NCBI GenBank assembly: GCA_019119555.1
Contig: DWWU01000037.1
Location: 1 to 63,225, forward strand
From: Candidatus Fusicatenibacter intestinigallinarum
GTDB lineage: Bacteria; Bacillota; Clostridia; Lachnospirales; Lachnospiraceae
Reading direction: 5' to 3'
Length of the DNA stretch: 63,225 nucleotides
Below, one piece after another: positions 9,205 through 17,729 of the stretch (its first letter is position 1; every line of letters starts with the position of its first letter). The notes beneath the pieces are model-generated. The model was not told where the DNA came from. It was given only the letters and a program-made list of their open reading frames with translations, and did not search any database. The translations under genes and the position numbers were made by a program.

Positions 9205-9223
9205 ACGGCAACAGGGATGTATA

Positions 9224-9254
9224 TAGCAGTTCCGCCTGCTGAACGATTACCTTG
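9224..9254. repeat. Dispersed repeat family B, copy near glyA
   Basis: The sequence AGCAGTTCCGCCTGCTGAACG-ATTACC is an imperfect dyad resembling the family-B core (GTAACCGTTCAGC...GCTGAACGGTTAC) found at 23168, 25487, 35625, 39585, 46375 and 61271. Confidence 0.5.
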
Positions 9255-9264
9255 CAATTTTCTC

Positions 9265-9293
9265 TTGACAAAGTATTCTCTGTCCACTAATAT
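9265..9293 (+). promoter_or_regulatory. glyA promoter
   Basis: TTGACA at 9265-9270 and TAATAT at 9288-9293 have an optimal 17-bp spacer. The start codon of glyA lies 55 bp downstream behind CCAGGAGG. Confidence 0.85.
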
Positions 9294-9347
9294 GTATTCA
9301 TAATGTGCGCGACACAAAAACAAAAGTATGTCCAGGAGGAACAAAAT

Positions 9348-10589
9348 ATGTATTCATTAGAGGAAGTAAGGGCAGTCGACCCGGAAATTGCGGATCTGAT
9401 TGTCAAGGAGCAGGAGCGCCAGAACAGCCACATCGAACTGATCGCGTCCGAAAACTGGGTGTCCAAAGCTGTAATGGCGGCGATGGGAAGCGTGCTGACC
9501 AATAAATATGCGGAAGGATATCCGGGAAAGCGTTATTACGGCGGATGCCAGTGGGTGGATGAAGTGGAGACACTTGCCATCGAACGTGCAAAGAAAATTT
9601 TTGGCTGCACGTACGCAAATGTTCAGCCCCATTCCGGCGCCCAGGCAAATATGGCAGTCTTTTTTGCACTGCTGCAGCCGGGAGACACGGTGATGGGAAT
9701 GAATCTGGCCCATGGCGGGCATCTGACCCATGGAAGTCCGGCAAATATGTCCGGCGCATATTTCAGAATTGTTCCTTATGGAGTGAATGAAGACGGTGTG
9801 ATCGATTATGACGAAGTGGAGCGTCTGGCGAAAGAAAGCCGGCCGAAACTGATTGTGGCCGGAGCCAGCGCCTATGCGAGAATCATTGATTTCAAACGCT
9901 TTCGCGAGATTGCCGATGAGGTAGGCGCTTACCTGATGGTAGATATGGCGCATATTGCAGGTCTGGTGGCGTCCGGACAGCATCCGAGTCCGATTCCCTA
10001 TGCCCATGTGACGACGACCACGACACATAAGACACTGCGCGGCCCCAGAGGCGGCCTGATCCTTTCCAGCGAGGAATTTGCAAAAGAACACAAGCTGAAC
10101 AAGGCGGTTTTCCCGGGCATCCAGGGCGGTCCGCTGATGCATGTGATCGCGGCAAAGGCGGTGTGCTTCAAAGAAGTACTCGGCGACGAGTTTAAGGAAT
10201 ATGGAAAGAATGTCGTTGAAAATGCGCAGGCGCTCTGCGCGGGGCTTATGAAACGAGGCGTCCGGATCGTATCCGGAGGGACGGACAATCACCTGATGCT
10301 GGTAGATCTGGCGGCGATGGGGAAAACCGGAAAAGAGGTAGAGCTTCTGCTTGACAGCGTAAATATCACAGCAAATAAAAATGCGATCCCCAACGATCCG
10401 CAGTCTCCGTTTGTGACCAGCGGTCTGCGTCTTGGCACCCCGGCGGTGACGGCGCGGGGAATGAAGACGGAAGACATGGATGTGATTGCCGAGGCCATCG
10501 CTCTGATGCTGGAAGACGCGGAGAACAACAGAGAAAGAGCGCTGGAGCTTGTGAAAAGCCTGACGGACAAATATCCGCTGAACGACTGA
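9348..10589 (+). CDS. glyA: Serine hydroxymethyltransferase
   Basis: This PLP enzyme interconverts serine and glycine while charging tetrahydrofolate with a one-carbon unit. The 413-residue length is normal for the family. The N-terminal LIASENW, the [10 protein letters not shown] segment and the PLP lysine in [15 protein letters not shown] near residue 225 are all diagnostic. The ATG at 9348 is chosen because an AGGAGGA site precedes it; a longer in-frame start at 9303 lies between the promoter and this site and would add 15 unconserved residues. It has its own promoter at 9265. Confidence 0.97.
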   Translation: MYSLEEVRAVDPEIADLIVKEQERQNSHIELIASENWVSKAVMAAMGSVLTNKYAEGYPGKRYYGGCQWVDEVETLAIERAKKIFGCTYANVQPHSGAQANMAVFFALLQPGDTVMGMNLAHGGHLTHGSPANMSGAYFRIVPYGVNEDGVIDYDEVERLAKESRPKLIVAGASAYARIIDFKRFREIADEVGAYLMVDMAHIAGLVASGQHPSPIPYAHVTTTTTHKTLRGPRGGLILSSEEFAKEHKLNKAVFPGIQGGPLMHVIAAKAVCFKEVLGDEFKEYGKNVVENAQALCAGLMKRGVRIVSGGTDNHLMLVDLAAMGKTGKEVELLLDSVNITANKNAIPNDPQSPFVTSGLRLGTPAVTARGMKTEDMDVIAEAIALMLEDAENNRERALELVKSLTDKYPLND

Positions 10590-10688
10590 AAAAGAAACTC
10601 AGATTTGATTTCCGCGAGCAACGAGCCAGGCGGAGGTGCCTGTATGTCCATCTGGCAGTGCTGTGTTTTTGACTTGCCGCTGTGTCGG

Positions 10689-11102
10689 TCAGAGATCTTT
10701 TACCATCTGAATATGGGGACAGAATTCATCGAGATAGGACTCACCGACACAGCGGTAACCGTTTTTCTGATAAAAAGGAACCGCCTGTTCCTGGGCGGAG
10801 AGCAGAATTCTGCGGCCGCCTCTTCTTCGGATTTCCAGATCCAGAGTATGCATAATATAGCTTCCAAGATGACGGCCCCGGAATTCTTTGCGCACGGCAA
10901 TTCTTCCGGCGACAAAGACGCCTTCCTCAGTATCCTGATAAAACCGGCATACGGCTGCCGGGATGTCTTTCTCATAAAAAACAATATGTTCTGCCGTGCG
11001 GTCCGTCTCATCAAATTCATTGGAAAATCCTTGTTCCTCCACAAAAACTTCTCTGCGGATGTCCTCCGCGTCCCTGGTGAGCGCTGAAATTCTGTATTCC
11101 AT
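10689..11102 (-). CDS. GNAT family N-acetyltransferase (YjcF/ElaA-like)
   Basis: The 137-residue protein has the small ElaA/YjcF-type GNAT layout. It opens with FVEEQGFSNEFDETD, followed by AGRIAVRKEFRGRHLGS, which contains the acetyl-CoA pyrophosphate-binding R-x-x-G-x-G/S-like loop, and then VPFYQKNGYRCVGE. The ATG at 11102 is chosen because GGAGGA lies 7 bases upstream on the minus strand; an alternative start at 11219 would add 39 residues that do not resemble the family. It converges with glyA. The acyl acceptor is unknown. Confidence 0.85.
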   Translation of the reverse strand: MEYRISALTRDAEDIRREVFVEEQGFSNEFDETDRTAEHIVFYEKDIPAAVCRFYQDTEEGVFVAGRIAVRKEFRGRHLGSYIMHTLDLEIRRRGGRRILLSAQEQAVPFYQKNGYRCVGESYLDEFCPHIQMVKDL

Positions 11103-11223
11103 GAAAAAATCCTCCTGCTTTATTTTCAGAATGATACGGTTCAAGATTTCCTGAAAGATAATACAAAGCGGCAGTTCCGCTGCCTGAACTGTTATAACAC
11201 AAAAAGTGAAAAAAGACAACGGT

Positions 11224-11253
11224 TTGACAGGAAAACAGAGCTTGTATTACAAT
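11224..11253 (+). promoter_or_regulatory. Promoter of the single-chain ABC exporter
   Basis: TTGACA at 11224-11229 and TACAAT at 11248-11253 are 18 bp apart. A start codon with GGAGGGA follows at 11306. Confidence 0.75.
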
Positions 11254-11305
11254 AGGAGAACCACCCGCATTGTTGCGGCAGAAAAGTATGTGAGGAGGGA
11301 TTTGA

Positions 11306-12952
11306 ATGAAACTGATCTGGAACAGGTTCCGCGATGCGGCGGGCAGATTTCCGAAGCAGTTCACAGTCTCCATGCTGCTGGCATTGCTGCTGGCGCTGAT
11401 GAACGCGCTGGTTCCGTGGGGGCTGCGGCAGTATCTGCAGAAAGTGACGGATGAAAACACTCACCAGGTGATTCTTGCAGGAATTGTGTGCTTTGCGGTG
11501 TATTTTCTGATCAGAATCCTGGTAACGATCAGCTGGACGATTTCGCTGGACCGGTTCGGAGGCAGGTATATTGAGAGTGTGACGCTGTCTCTGGAGCGTG
11601 CCATGGCAGAAACTTCTTATGATCAGATCGAGCGGATGCAGCCGGGGGTGCTGCGGAATATCATGTATACCGATGTGCTGAATATTTTCCGCACAGTGGG
11701 AAATTTTGTTCCGTCCTCCCTTGGAGCGCTGGCAGTGATGGCAGCTTCTCTGGTCATTTCTTTTCTCTATGAAGTGAAGATGACTCTGTTTATCTGCGCC
11801 TCCATCCTGATTGGGCTGCTGCTCTCCTGGTGCAGCAGAAAAGTGCTGACCCATACGGCGGGACAGACCAATGCCATGCTGAAGAAGCATGATCAGTGGT
11901 GTACGCAGTTTGTGGATATGCTGCCGCAGATCCAGCAGAATCCTGTTCTGGAATACTACACAGAACGTACCTCGGAGAACCTGCATCGCTTTATCGACAC
12001 CTCGATCCATGAGGATAGGAAAACGGTGTTCTGGACAGGGTTGGTAAACGGATACAACTCTCTGTTTTCTATTTTGCTTTCCGCTGTGCTTGCGATTCCT
12101 GTGGCGGGCAATTCTGTCTCAAATCTGGTATTTTTCACAATGATTTCCAACCTGGTTCTGGAGCAGGCGCAGACGGTGGAACAGGATTTTCAGCTGATTG
12201 TGAAAAACCTGGTAAGCTTTCGCAATGTGGAACGGGTGATGAATCTTCCGCGGACGGGAGGAGACGCGCCGGTTCCGGATATCCGTCAGGTGAGCTTTGA
12301 CCATGTTTCCTTTTCCTACACGGGACAGGTCAAAGCGGCGGACGATATCTGCTGCAGATTCGTCAGCGGCGATGCAGTGCTGCTGAAGGGAGGAAACGGC
12401 AGCGGAAAATCTACGTTTCTTAAACTTCTCACCGGCGCATACGTTCCGTCGGAGGGAGCCATATGGATCAATGACCGGCCGCTTTCCGATTACCGGCGCG
12501 CGGACCTCAACCGGAAAATTCTGTATATCAGCCAGGAAGAAAAATGCCTGGATGAAACCTTCCGCACGTATCTGGAACTTGTGACGGCGGAGCATATTCC
12601 GGAGGAACGCTTCCGGGACCTGCTGCGCTTTGTGGAGCTGTCGGACGACGATCGGAAAATCAGCGGAAACGGCGCTTCCCTGTCCGTGGGACAGAGAAAA
12701 AAGCTTCTTGCAATGAAACTTTTTCTCCGCTTCCGTGAGGCGGATCTGATTATTCTGGACGAGCTTACTGCCGGACTGGACGCAAGGACGACAGAGAAGG
12801 TTTACGGAGAACTGTTTCAGCTGGCCAGGGAGCAGGGAAAGATTCTGCTTCTTGTGGACCATAATCCGCCGGATCTTCTGCATTTTACCGGTACGCTGGA
12901 ATTTCAGGAAGGAAAACTGACGGCAAAGACAACCGGCGGGAATGCCGGTTAA
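11306..12952 (+). CDS. ABC exporter, fused permease and ATPase
   Basis: This 548-residue protein has six predicted membrane helices over residues 20-290 and a C-terminal ATPase domain. The ATPase has Walker A GGNGSGKST, signature LSVGQ and Walker B LIILDELTAGLD, and ends with LLVDHNPPD. The signature is LSVGQRKK rather than the usual LSGGQ, and the catalytic H-loop reads VDHN instead of SHR, so it is a divergent exporter, closer to half-size lantibiotic or peptide exporters than to the CydDC pair at 1-3008. It stands alone behind its own promoter. A stem (12931-12951) lies in the last codons. Substrate unknown. Confidence 0.85.
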   Translation: MKLIWNRFRDAAGRFPKQFTVSMLLALLLALMNALVPWGLRQYLQKVTDENTHQVILAGIVCFAVYFLIRILVTISWTISLDRFGGRYIESVTLSLERAMAETSYDQIERMQPGVLRNIMYTDVLNIFRTVGNFVPSSLGALAVMAASLVISFLYEVKMTLFICASILIGLLLSWCSRKVLTHTAGQTNAMLKKHDQWCTQFVDMLPQIQQNPVLEYYTERTSENLHRFIDTSIHEDRKTVFWTGLVNGYNSLFSILLSAVLAIPVAGNSVSNLVFFTMISNLVLEQAQTVEQDFQLIVKNLVSFRNVERVMNLPRTGGDAPVPDIRQVSFDHVSFSYTGQVKAADDICCRFVSGDAVLLKGGNGSGKSTFLKLLTGAYVPSEGAIWINDRPLSDYRRADLNRKILYISQEEKCLDETFRTYLELVTAEHIPEERFRDLLRFVELSDDDRKISGNGASLSVGQRKKLLAMKLFLRFREADLIILDELTAGLDARTTEKVYGELFQLAREQGKILLLVDHNPPDLLHFTGTLEFQEGKLTAKTTGGNAG

Positions 12953-13277
12953 GCGGGAAAATGGAGGAAGGGCCGATGCTCTGCACCGACCCTGTGAAAA
13001 AGAAGATTTATAAAAAAGTTAGGTGTTTATTAGGCGAGGACAAACAACCAGACATCCGAAGATGAATCATTGCCGCCCTCTTGTTTACATGGTTCAGTAT
13101 ACGGGAGAAATGTGTGCAAAGTGTGTACAGACCTTAAAGGTTTTATAAAGAGAATCTGAAAGTTTTCATAACTGTTCCACCGTTTTTCCTGTCGAAACGA
13201 CAGAAGTGCTTGCAAATAAGCAGAAAAAAAGATACAATAATAGGAAATCAAAAAGAAAGCACGGAGGGTTTCTATTC
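12953..13277. other. 325-bp spacer upstream of xpt
   Basis: Apart from the xpt promoter at its right end I see no gene here. A weak hairpin with GGGCCGATGC and GCACCGACCC arms lies near 12975-13000. The guanine-riboswitch core that often precedes xpt in Firmicutes is not recognisable. Confidence 0.5.
13210..13238 (+). promoter_or_regulatory. xpt promoter
   Basis: TTGCAA at 13210-13215 and TACAAT at 13233-13238 are 17 bp apart. The predicted transcript starts only about 30 bases before the xpt start codon, which leaves no room for a purine riboswitch downstream of this promoter. Confidence 0.7.
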
Positions 13278-13859
13278 ATGGAACTGTTGAAAGAGAGAAT
13301 CCGAAAGGACGGAAAAGTCAAGGAAGGGAATGTACTGAAAGTAGACAGCTTTCTGAATCATCAGATGGATATTCACCTGTTTCAGGAAATCGGAAAGGAA
13401 TTTCAGAAACGTTTTCAGGGCGAGGAGATCAACAAAATCCTCACGATAGAGGCGTCGGGAATCGGTATTGCCTGTATTGTCGCAGAGTCCTTTGACGTGC
13501 CTGTGGTTTTTGCAAAAAAGACCCAGACGAAAAATATTGCCGGAGATACCTGGACGACGAAGGTGGAGTCCTTTACCCATGGAAGGGTATACGACATTAT
13601 CGTATCCAAAGAGTTTCTCGGAAAAGGAGATAAGGTACTGATCATCGACGACTTTATGGCAAACGGAAAAGCCCTGGAAGGTCTTTCGGATCTGGTGACA
13701 ATGTCCGGAGCCGAACTGGTGGGAGCCGGCATTGTGATTGAAAAGGGATTTCAGCCGGGGGGAGACGAGCTCCGCCGCAGGGGAATCCATGTAGAATCTC
13801 TTGCAATCATTGAATCCATGGATGACAAAACCGGAGAGATCGTTTTCCGGGAAGAATGA
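13278..13859 (+). CDS. xpt: Xanthine phosphoribosyltransferase
   Basis: The 193-residue enzyme salvages xanthine to XMP using PRPP. The N-terminal [14 protein letters not shown] and [10 protein letters not shown] are typical of Xpt, and the PRPP-binding loop reads [14 protein letters not shown] near residue 125. ATG at 13278 is preceded by GGAGGG at a good distance. In many Firmicutes xpt is under guanine riboswitch control; here the 5' UTR is too short for one. It is a single gene followed by a strong hairpin at 13949. Confidence 0.95.
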   Translation: MELLKERIRKDGKVKEGNVLKVDSFLNHQMDIHLFQEIGKEFQKRFQGEEINKILTIEASGIGIACIVAESFDVPVVFAKKTQTKNIAGDTWTTKVESFTHGRVYDIIVSKEFLGKGDKVLIIDDFMANGKALEGLSDLVTMSGAELVGAGIVIEKGFQPGGDELRRRGIHVESLAIIESMDDKTGEIVFREE

Positions 13860-13902
13860 CTGGAAAATCCGTTGCATACAGAACAGATGATATGATGTGG
13901 TT

Positions 13903-13935
13903 CGCATGAAAACATAGCACCTGTGGGCGTTCCGA
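13903..13935 (+). repeat. Dispersed repeat family C, partial copy
   Basis: CGCATGAAAACATAGCACCT followed by GTGGGCGTTC is the right-hand half of the family-C element; it closely matches the segment at 61197-61235. Confidence 0.55.
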
Positions 13936-13940
13936 TGGAA

Positions 13941-14002
13941 GAAAAACAGCAGAAACCGGGGAGGCGCCGGAGAAATTTATCCGGCGCCTCCCCGGTTTCT
14001 GC
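13941..14002 (-). terminator. Intrinsic terminator of the rubrerythrin gene
   Basis: A 22-bp perfect stem (13949-13970 with 13981-14002) encloses a 10-base loop. On the minus strand the stem is followed by a CTGTTTTTC tract, so it terminates the leftward rubrerythrin transcript. It may also stop the rightward xpt transcript, although only a distant T-run follows there. Confidence 0.85.
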
Positions 14003-14102
14003 GCCCTGATACGTTTTTCCTTTCCGGACGGGTATCAGGCTGCAGACCGTTGAACGTACCAGGGAGAAATCAGAAATGCAGAAAAAGCCACCTCAAGAGA
14101 AA

Positions 14103-14711
14103 TCAAGCCATCTCAGGAGACGTATAAGGGGCAAGTTCCAGACGTACAAAATATCCCCGGTCATGATGACAGCTGGGGCAGACCTCAGGAACAGTTGTTC
14201 CCCGATAGATATGGCCGCAGGCCAGACACATCCATGAGGTCTCCACATCGGAGACAAACAGCTTTTTCTGTTCCAGAAGATCTGCAAACAGACCGAAACG
14301 CTCTCCGTGGATTTTTTCCACTGCACCGACCATATGGAAGGAAGAGGCAACCGCCTGGAATCCCTCCTGGCGGGCAGTCTCCTCAAACGACTTATAGACG
14401 TCGTCATGTTCCTCAAACTCATTGTGCTGCGCACTGCGAAGAAGCTGCGCCACATCATTGGACAGATCTACCGGATAGGTTCCGTCGATGGCAATTGTGG
14501 TTCCCGCCAGCGAGGCAAGATGGTTGTAAAAAATCTCCGCATGTTCCCGCTCCTGATCTGCTGTGAAGCGGAAGACTGCCTCCACAACGGCAAGGCCGTT
14601 CTTTTTTGCGCAGGAAGCCGCGATTGTATAGCGGTTCCGCGCCTGGCTCTCTCCTGCAAACGCCCGCATCAAATTCTCTCTTGTTTTGCTTGTACTGAAA
14701 TCTGTTGCCAT
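14103..14711 (-). CDS. rbr: Rubrerythrin
   Basis: The 202-residue non-haem iron protein reduces hydrogen peroxide in anaerobes. The N-terminal four-helix diiron domain has FAGESQARNRY and FTADQEREHAE, carrying the ExxH iron ligands. The C-terminal rubredoxin-like domain has CLACGHIYRG and CPSCHHDRGYF, which supply the Cys4 iron site. ATG at 14711 is chosen; a GTG two codons upstream is closer to the AAAGGA site and is possible. It is transcribed alone and ends in a strong terminator. Confidence 0.95.
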   Translation of the reverse strand: MATDFSTSKTRENLMRAFAGESQARNRYTIAASCAKKNGLAVVEAVFRFTADQEREHAEIFYNHLASLAGTTIAIDGTYPVDLSNDVAQLLRSAQHNEFEEHDDVYKSFEETARQEGFQAVASSFHMVGAVEKIHGERFGLFADLLEQKKLFVSDVETSWMCLACGHIYRGTTVPEVCPSCHHDRGYFVRLELAPYTSPEMA

Positions 14712-14890
14712 AGTCACAAATCCTTTCTATATATGGAATACTGCCGCAATGCCGCCGGCCCTGGCCGGGTTTTGTCCTGTCCGGACGTTTTATCCCCGGC
14801 TCATTCATCCGCCGGCAGGCACCCGCTGTATCTAATATTCCCCTGAATTTCCAGAATATGCAAAAACTCCGGATATTTCTGTATCTTGCA

Positions 14891-14960
14891 GACCATAGTT
14901 CAGCCAGGTCTGCGCATCCGCCGCACAGAAGGTATGAAAACGCAGAGCCTGCAGGCATCG
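14891..14960 (+). repeat. Dispersed repeat family C
   Basis: The segment reads GTTCAGCCAGGTCTGCGCAT, then GCACAGAAGGTATGAAA, then GCAGAGCCTGCAGGC, the same order of blocks as at 53354 and 61174. The remainder of the 14712-15114 spacer holds only the promoter at 14979 and GC-rich imperfect dyads near 14750-14820; I see no gene. Confidence 0.7.
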
Positions 14961-14978
14961 TTTGCTTTCTCTCCGATT

Positions 14979-15007
14979 TTGACACAGGAATCTCCGTATG
15001 GTACAAT
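14979..15007 (+). promoter_or_regulatory. Promoter of the aldo/keto reductase gene
   Basis: TTGACA at 14979-14984 and TACAAT at 15002-15007 are exactly 17 bp apart, about 110 bp upstream of the start codon. Confidence 0.8.
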
Positions 15008-15114
15008 GATACCAGCGATTTCCATATGGAATTACGCGGCGCACCGCACACATTTTGTAACGGTTCGGAAAGAATGAACGGTTACCATTTTTCAGAGGAA
15101 GAGAGGAAGAACAT

Positions 15115-16137
15115 ATGACAGAGGTAACGCTGGGAAAAACCGGAATCACAGTCAACAAAAACGGCTTCGGAGCCCTTCCGATTCAGAGGATCAGCAAAGA
15201 CGACGCCGTAAAACTTCTGCGCAGAGCCTATGAGGGCGGCATTCATTTTTTTGATACCGCAAGGGCTTACACAGACAGCGAAGAAAAGGTGGGAGCGGCG
15301 TTCTCTCATATGAGGGACAAGGTTTACATTTCCACCAAGACGGCGGCACAGAACGCAGAGCAGTTCTGGAAGGATCTGGAAACCAGCCTGACGAAGCTGA
15401 ACACCGACTATATCGACCTGTATCAGTTCCATAATCCCGCATTCTGTCCAAAGCCGGACGACGGGACAGGCTTGTATGAGGCGATGCTGGAGGCAAAAAA
15501 GCAGGGAAAAATCCGTCACATCGGAATTACCAATCACAGGCTGAAAGTTGCAGATGAAATCCTGGAATCCGGGCTCTATGAGACGCTGCAGTTCCCGTTC
15601 TGTTATCTGGCAACGGAACAGGATCTGAAGATTGTGGAGAAGTGCAGAGAAAAAGGAATGGGATTTCTGGCGATGAAAGCTTTGTCCGGCGGATTGATCA
15701 CCAATTCTGCCGCGGCATATGTATATCTGGATCAGTTCGACCATGTGCTTCCGATCTGGGGCGTACAGAGAGAAAAGGAGCTGGACGAATTTCTGGAGTA
15801 TGTAGTCTGTCCTCCGAAAATGACTCCGGAGCTGGAAGCGCTGATCGAGAAAGACAAAAAAGAGCTGTCCGGAAATTTCTGCCGCGGCTGCGGATACTGT
15901 ATGCCGTGTCCGGCGGGAATTGAGATCAATACCTGCGCGCGTATGAGCCTGCTGATCCGCCGTGCGCCTTCCGCTGCCCAGCTTACGCCTCAGGCTCAGG
16001 AAATGATGAAAAAAATCGAGGGATGCCTCCACTGCGGAGCATGTATGAAGAAATGTCCGTATGGGCTGAATACGCCGAAGCTTCTGGAAGATAATTACAG
16101 AGATTATAAGGAAATTCTGGCGGGCAAGGAAATCTAA
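15115..16137 (+). CDS. Aldo/keto reductase with C-terminal ferredoxin-type iron-sulfur domain
   Basis: The 340-residue protein combines an aldo/keto reductase barrel with a C-terminal domain binding iron-sulfur clusters. The barrel carries the usual tetrad: Asp in FFDTARAY, Tyr in AYTDSEE, Lys in YISTKT and His in LYQFHNP. The C-terminal part has CRGCGYCMPCPAGI near residue 258 and CLHCGACMKKCPYG near residue 305. Such proteins are common in strict anaerobes and may take electrons from ferredoxin as well as NAD(P)H, but the substrate is not known. AGAGGAAGAG precedes the ATG. It is transcribed alone. Confidence 0.9.
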   Translation: MTEVTLGKTGITVNKNGFGALPIQRISKDDAVKLLRRAYEGGIHFFDTARAYTDSEEKVGAAFSHMRDKVYISTKTAAQNAEQFWKDLETSLTKLNTDYIDLYQFHNPAFCPKPDDGTGLYEAMLEAKKQGKIRHIGITNHRLKVADEILESGLYETLQFPFCYLATEQDLKIVEKCREKGMGFLAMKALSGGLITNSAAAYVYLDQFDHVLPIWGVQREKELDEFLEYVVCPPKMTPELEALIEKDKKELSGNFCRGCGYCMPCPAGIEINTCARMSLLIRRAPSAAQLTPQAQEMMKKIEGCLHCGACMKKCPYGLNTPKLLEDNYRDYKEILAGKEI

Positions 16138-16241
16138 ACGGAAAAAATGCTCGTGTCAACTGGCGAATTGGATAGATTGTAAGAGAATTCTTATTAATTT
16201 TGCTGAAAAAATTAAGAAAAGTGAAAATGTCGGGAAAAGAA

Positions 16242-16270
16242 TTGACAGGAATTTATAAAATGTTTATAAT
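16242..16270 (+). promoter_or_regulatory. Consensus sigma-A promoter for the riboswitch-oadB transcript
   Basis: TTGACA at 16242-16247 and TATAAT at 16265-16270 are perfect hexamers with a 17-bp spacer. The predicted transcript begins near 16277, a few bases before the first conserved riboswitch bases. Confidence 0.9.
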
Positions 16271-16280
16271 TAGTACAGTT

Positions 16281-16425
16281 AAAAGGGAGTAGCTGCCATT
16301 TTAGATGGTTTTTCCTGCGTCATACCGGTTGGAAGGCGGAAGTGTGTATTTGAAATTGCAGGAATGGGCTTTCAAATACGTTCTGCACTGCAATCCGCAG
16401 AAAATTGAAACAGCGAGACTTTTCG
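16281..16425 (+). promoter_or_regulatory. yybP-ykoY (manganese) type riboswitch aptamer
   Basis: The 5' conserved block AAAAGGGAGTAGCTG (16281-16295) and the 3' block CAGCGAGACTTTT (16411-16423) give the yybP-ykoY base: outer helix AAAAG/CTTTT, internal loop GGAGTA opposite GAGA, then GCTG/CAGC. Inside are a short hairpin (CCAT/ATGG near 16297-16308), a longer arm (TTCCTGC/GCAGGAA) carrying GTCATACC, and AATACG followed by a hairpin TTCTGC/GCAGAA, matching the arm order of characterised members. Characterised riboswitches of this family sense Mn2+ and usually turn genes on. A sodium-sensing class would be the main alternative, but I cannot check it by eye. Confidence 0.78.
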
Positions 16426-16468
16426 TGCAGTTCGAGCGTTAAAGCCGCTGCACAAAAGTCTCTTTTTT
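16416..16468 (+). terminator. Riboswitch expression-platform terminator
   Basis: AGACTTTT-C-GTGCAG (16416-16430) pairs with CTGCAC-AAAAGTCT (16448-16461) and is followed by CTTTTTTC. The left arm reuses the CTTTT that closes the aptamer base, so aptamer folding and terminator folding are mutually exclusive. That predicts ligand-dependent read-through, an ON switch. Confidence 0.85.
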
Positions 16469-16580
16469 CATAAGAGAATACCTGCGATTACCGTTCCGGC
16501 GGGAAGCCCGACGTGGGACAGGCGGGAAAAAGTATACAGCTGCAGTTCTTTTAAAATCTCAAAGAGAAGGAGTAAAGTAT

Positions 16581-17717
16581 ATGGAGTTTTTGATTGATGG
16601 CGTTATGGCTCTGACCTGGCAGCAGGTGGTTATGTATGCGGTTGGAGTTCTGCTGATCTGGCTCGCAATCAAGAAAGAGTATGAGCCGTCGCTGCTGCTG
16701 CCCATGGGCTTTGGCGCAATTCTGGTCAATCTGCCGGCATCCGGTGTTCTGGATCAGGTTCTTCAGGGAGGAATCGAGTCTCACGGTATTATTGCCTGGC
16801 TGTTTGAGGTGGGCATTGACGCTTCCGAGGCGATGCCGGTTCTTCTGTTTATCGGTATCGGCGCGATGATCGACTTTGGACCTCTTCTGTCCAACCCGGT
16901 TATGTTCCTGTTTGGCGCAGGCGCGCAGTTCGGTATTTTTGCAGCGATTCTGCTTGCTGCACTGCTTGGATTTGACCTGAAGGATGCTGCTTCTATCGGT
17001 ATTATCGGTGCGGCGGATGGTCCGACCTCTATTCTGGTATCCCAGGTTCTGAAATCCAACTACATCGGACCGATTGCGGTGGCCGCGTATTCGTACATGG
17101 CTCTGGTTCCGATTATCCAGCCTGCGGCAATCAAACTGGTTACCACAAAGAAAGAACGTCAGATTCATATGGAATACAATCCGAAGAATGTCAGCCGTCA
17201 GATGCGTATTGCGTTCCCGATCGTTGTTACCATCATCGTCGGACTGGTTGCGCCAACTTCCGTAGCGCTGGTTGGTTTCCTGATGTTCGGTAACCTGATC
17301 CGTGAGTGCGGCGTTCTTGGAACCATGTCTGACACCGCGCAGAATAATCTGGCAAATCTGATCACACTGCTTCTGGGAATCACGATTTCCTTCAGTATGC
17401 AGGCGGAAAACTTCGTAACACTGCAGACAATCATGATCATGGTAATCGGTCTGTTCGCATTCATTATGGATACGATTGGCGGTGTTGTGTTTGCGAAGAT
17501 CATCAACCTGTTCCTGAAGAAGAAGATCAACCCGATGATCGGCGGCGCCGGAATCTCCGCATTCCCGATGTCTTCCCGTGTTGTACAGAAAATCGCAATG
17601 CAGGAAGATCCGACCAACGTAATCCTGATGCATGCTGCAGGTGCAAACGTATCCGGTCAGATTGCATCCGTTATCGCGGGCGGTATGGTAATTAACCTTG
17701 TAACAAGTATGCTGTAA
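16581..17717 (+). CDS. Sodium ion-translocating decarboxylase beta-subunit-like membrane protein, orphan
   Basis: The 378-residue protein has many membrane helices and matches the OadB/GcdB beta subunit of sodium-pumping decarboxylases. The conserved text GFGAILVNLP, the Asp-containing GAADGPTSILVSQ (near residue 150) and GAGISAFPMSSRVVQ (near residue 320) are family landmarks for the Na+ channel. In complete systems the beta subunit pumps Na+ coupled to decarboxylation by a carboxyltransferase alpha subunit and a biotin protein; neither is in this window. It starts with ATG at 16581 behind GAGAAGGAG, downstream of the riboswitch. Codon use looks like that of highly expressed neighbours. Its substrate ion is uncertain. 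Confidence 0.88.
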   Translation: MEFLIDGVMALTWQQVVMYAVGVLLIWLAIKKEYEPSLLLPMGFGAILVNLPASGVLDQVLQGGIESHGIIAWLFEVGIDASEAMPVLLFIGIGAMIDFGPLLSNPVMFLFGAGAQFGIFAAILLAALLGFDLKDAASIGIIGAADGPTSILVSQVLKSNYIGPIAVAAYSYMALVPIIQPAAIKLVTTKKERQIHMEYNPKNVSRQMRIAFPIVVTIIVGLVAPTSVALVGFLMFGNLIRECGVLGTMSDTAQNNLANLITLLLGITISFSMQAENFVTLQTIMIMVIGLFAFIMDTIGGVVFAKIINLFLKKKINPMIGGAGISAFPMSSRVVQKIAMQEDPTNVILMHAAGANVSGQIASVIAGGMVINLVTSML

Positions 17718-17729
17718 GGAGGAATGAAT

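Noticed and set aside
12929-12951. Terminator of the single-chain ABC exporter
   Set aside because: The AACCGGC/GCCGGTT stem lies within the last codons and is followed by AAGCGGG rather than T.
13030-13251. A 73-codon minus-strand frame before xpt
   Set aside because: It overlaps the xpt promoter, has no ribosome site and no family likeness.
12953-13277. Guanine riboswitch upstream of xpt
   Set aside because: The conserved purine aptamer loops are not recognisable, and the mapped promoter leaves only about 30 bases of leader.
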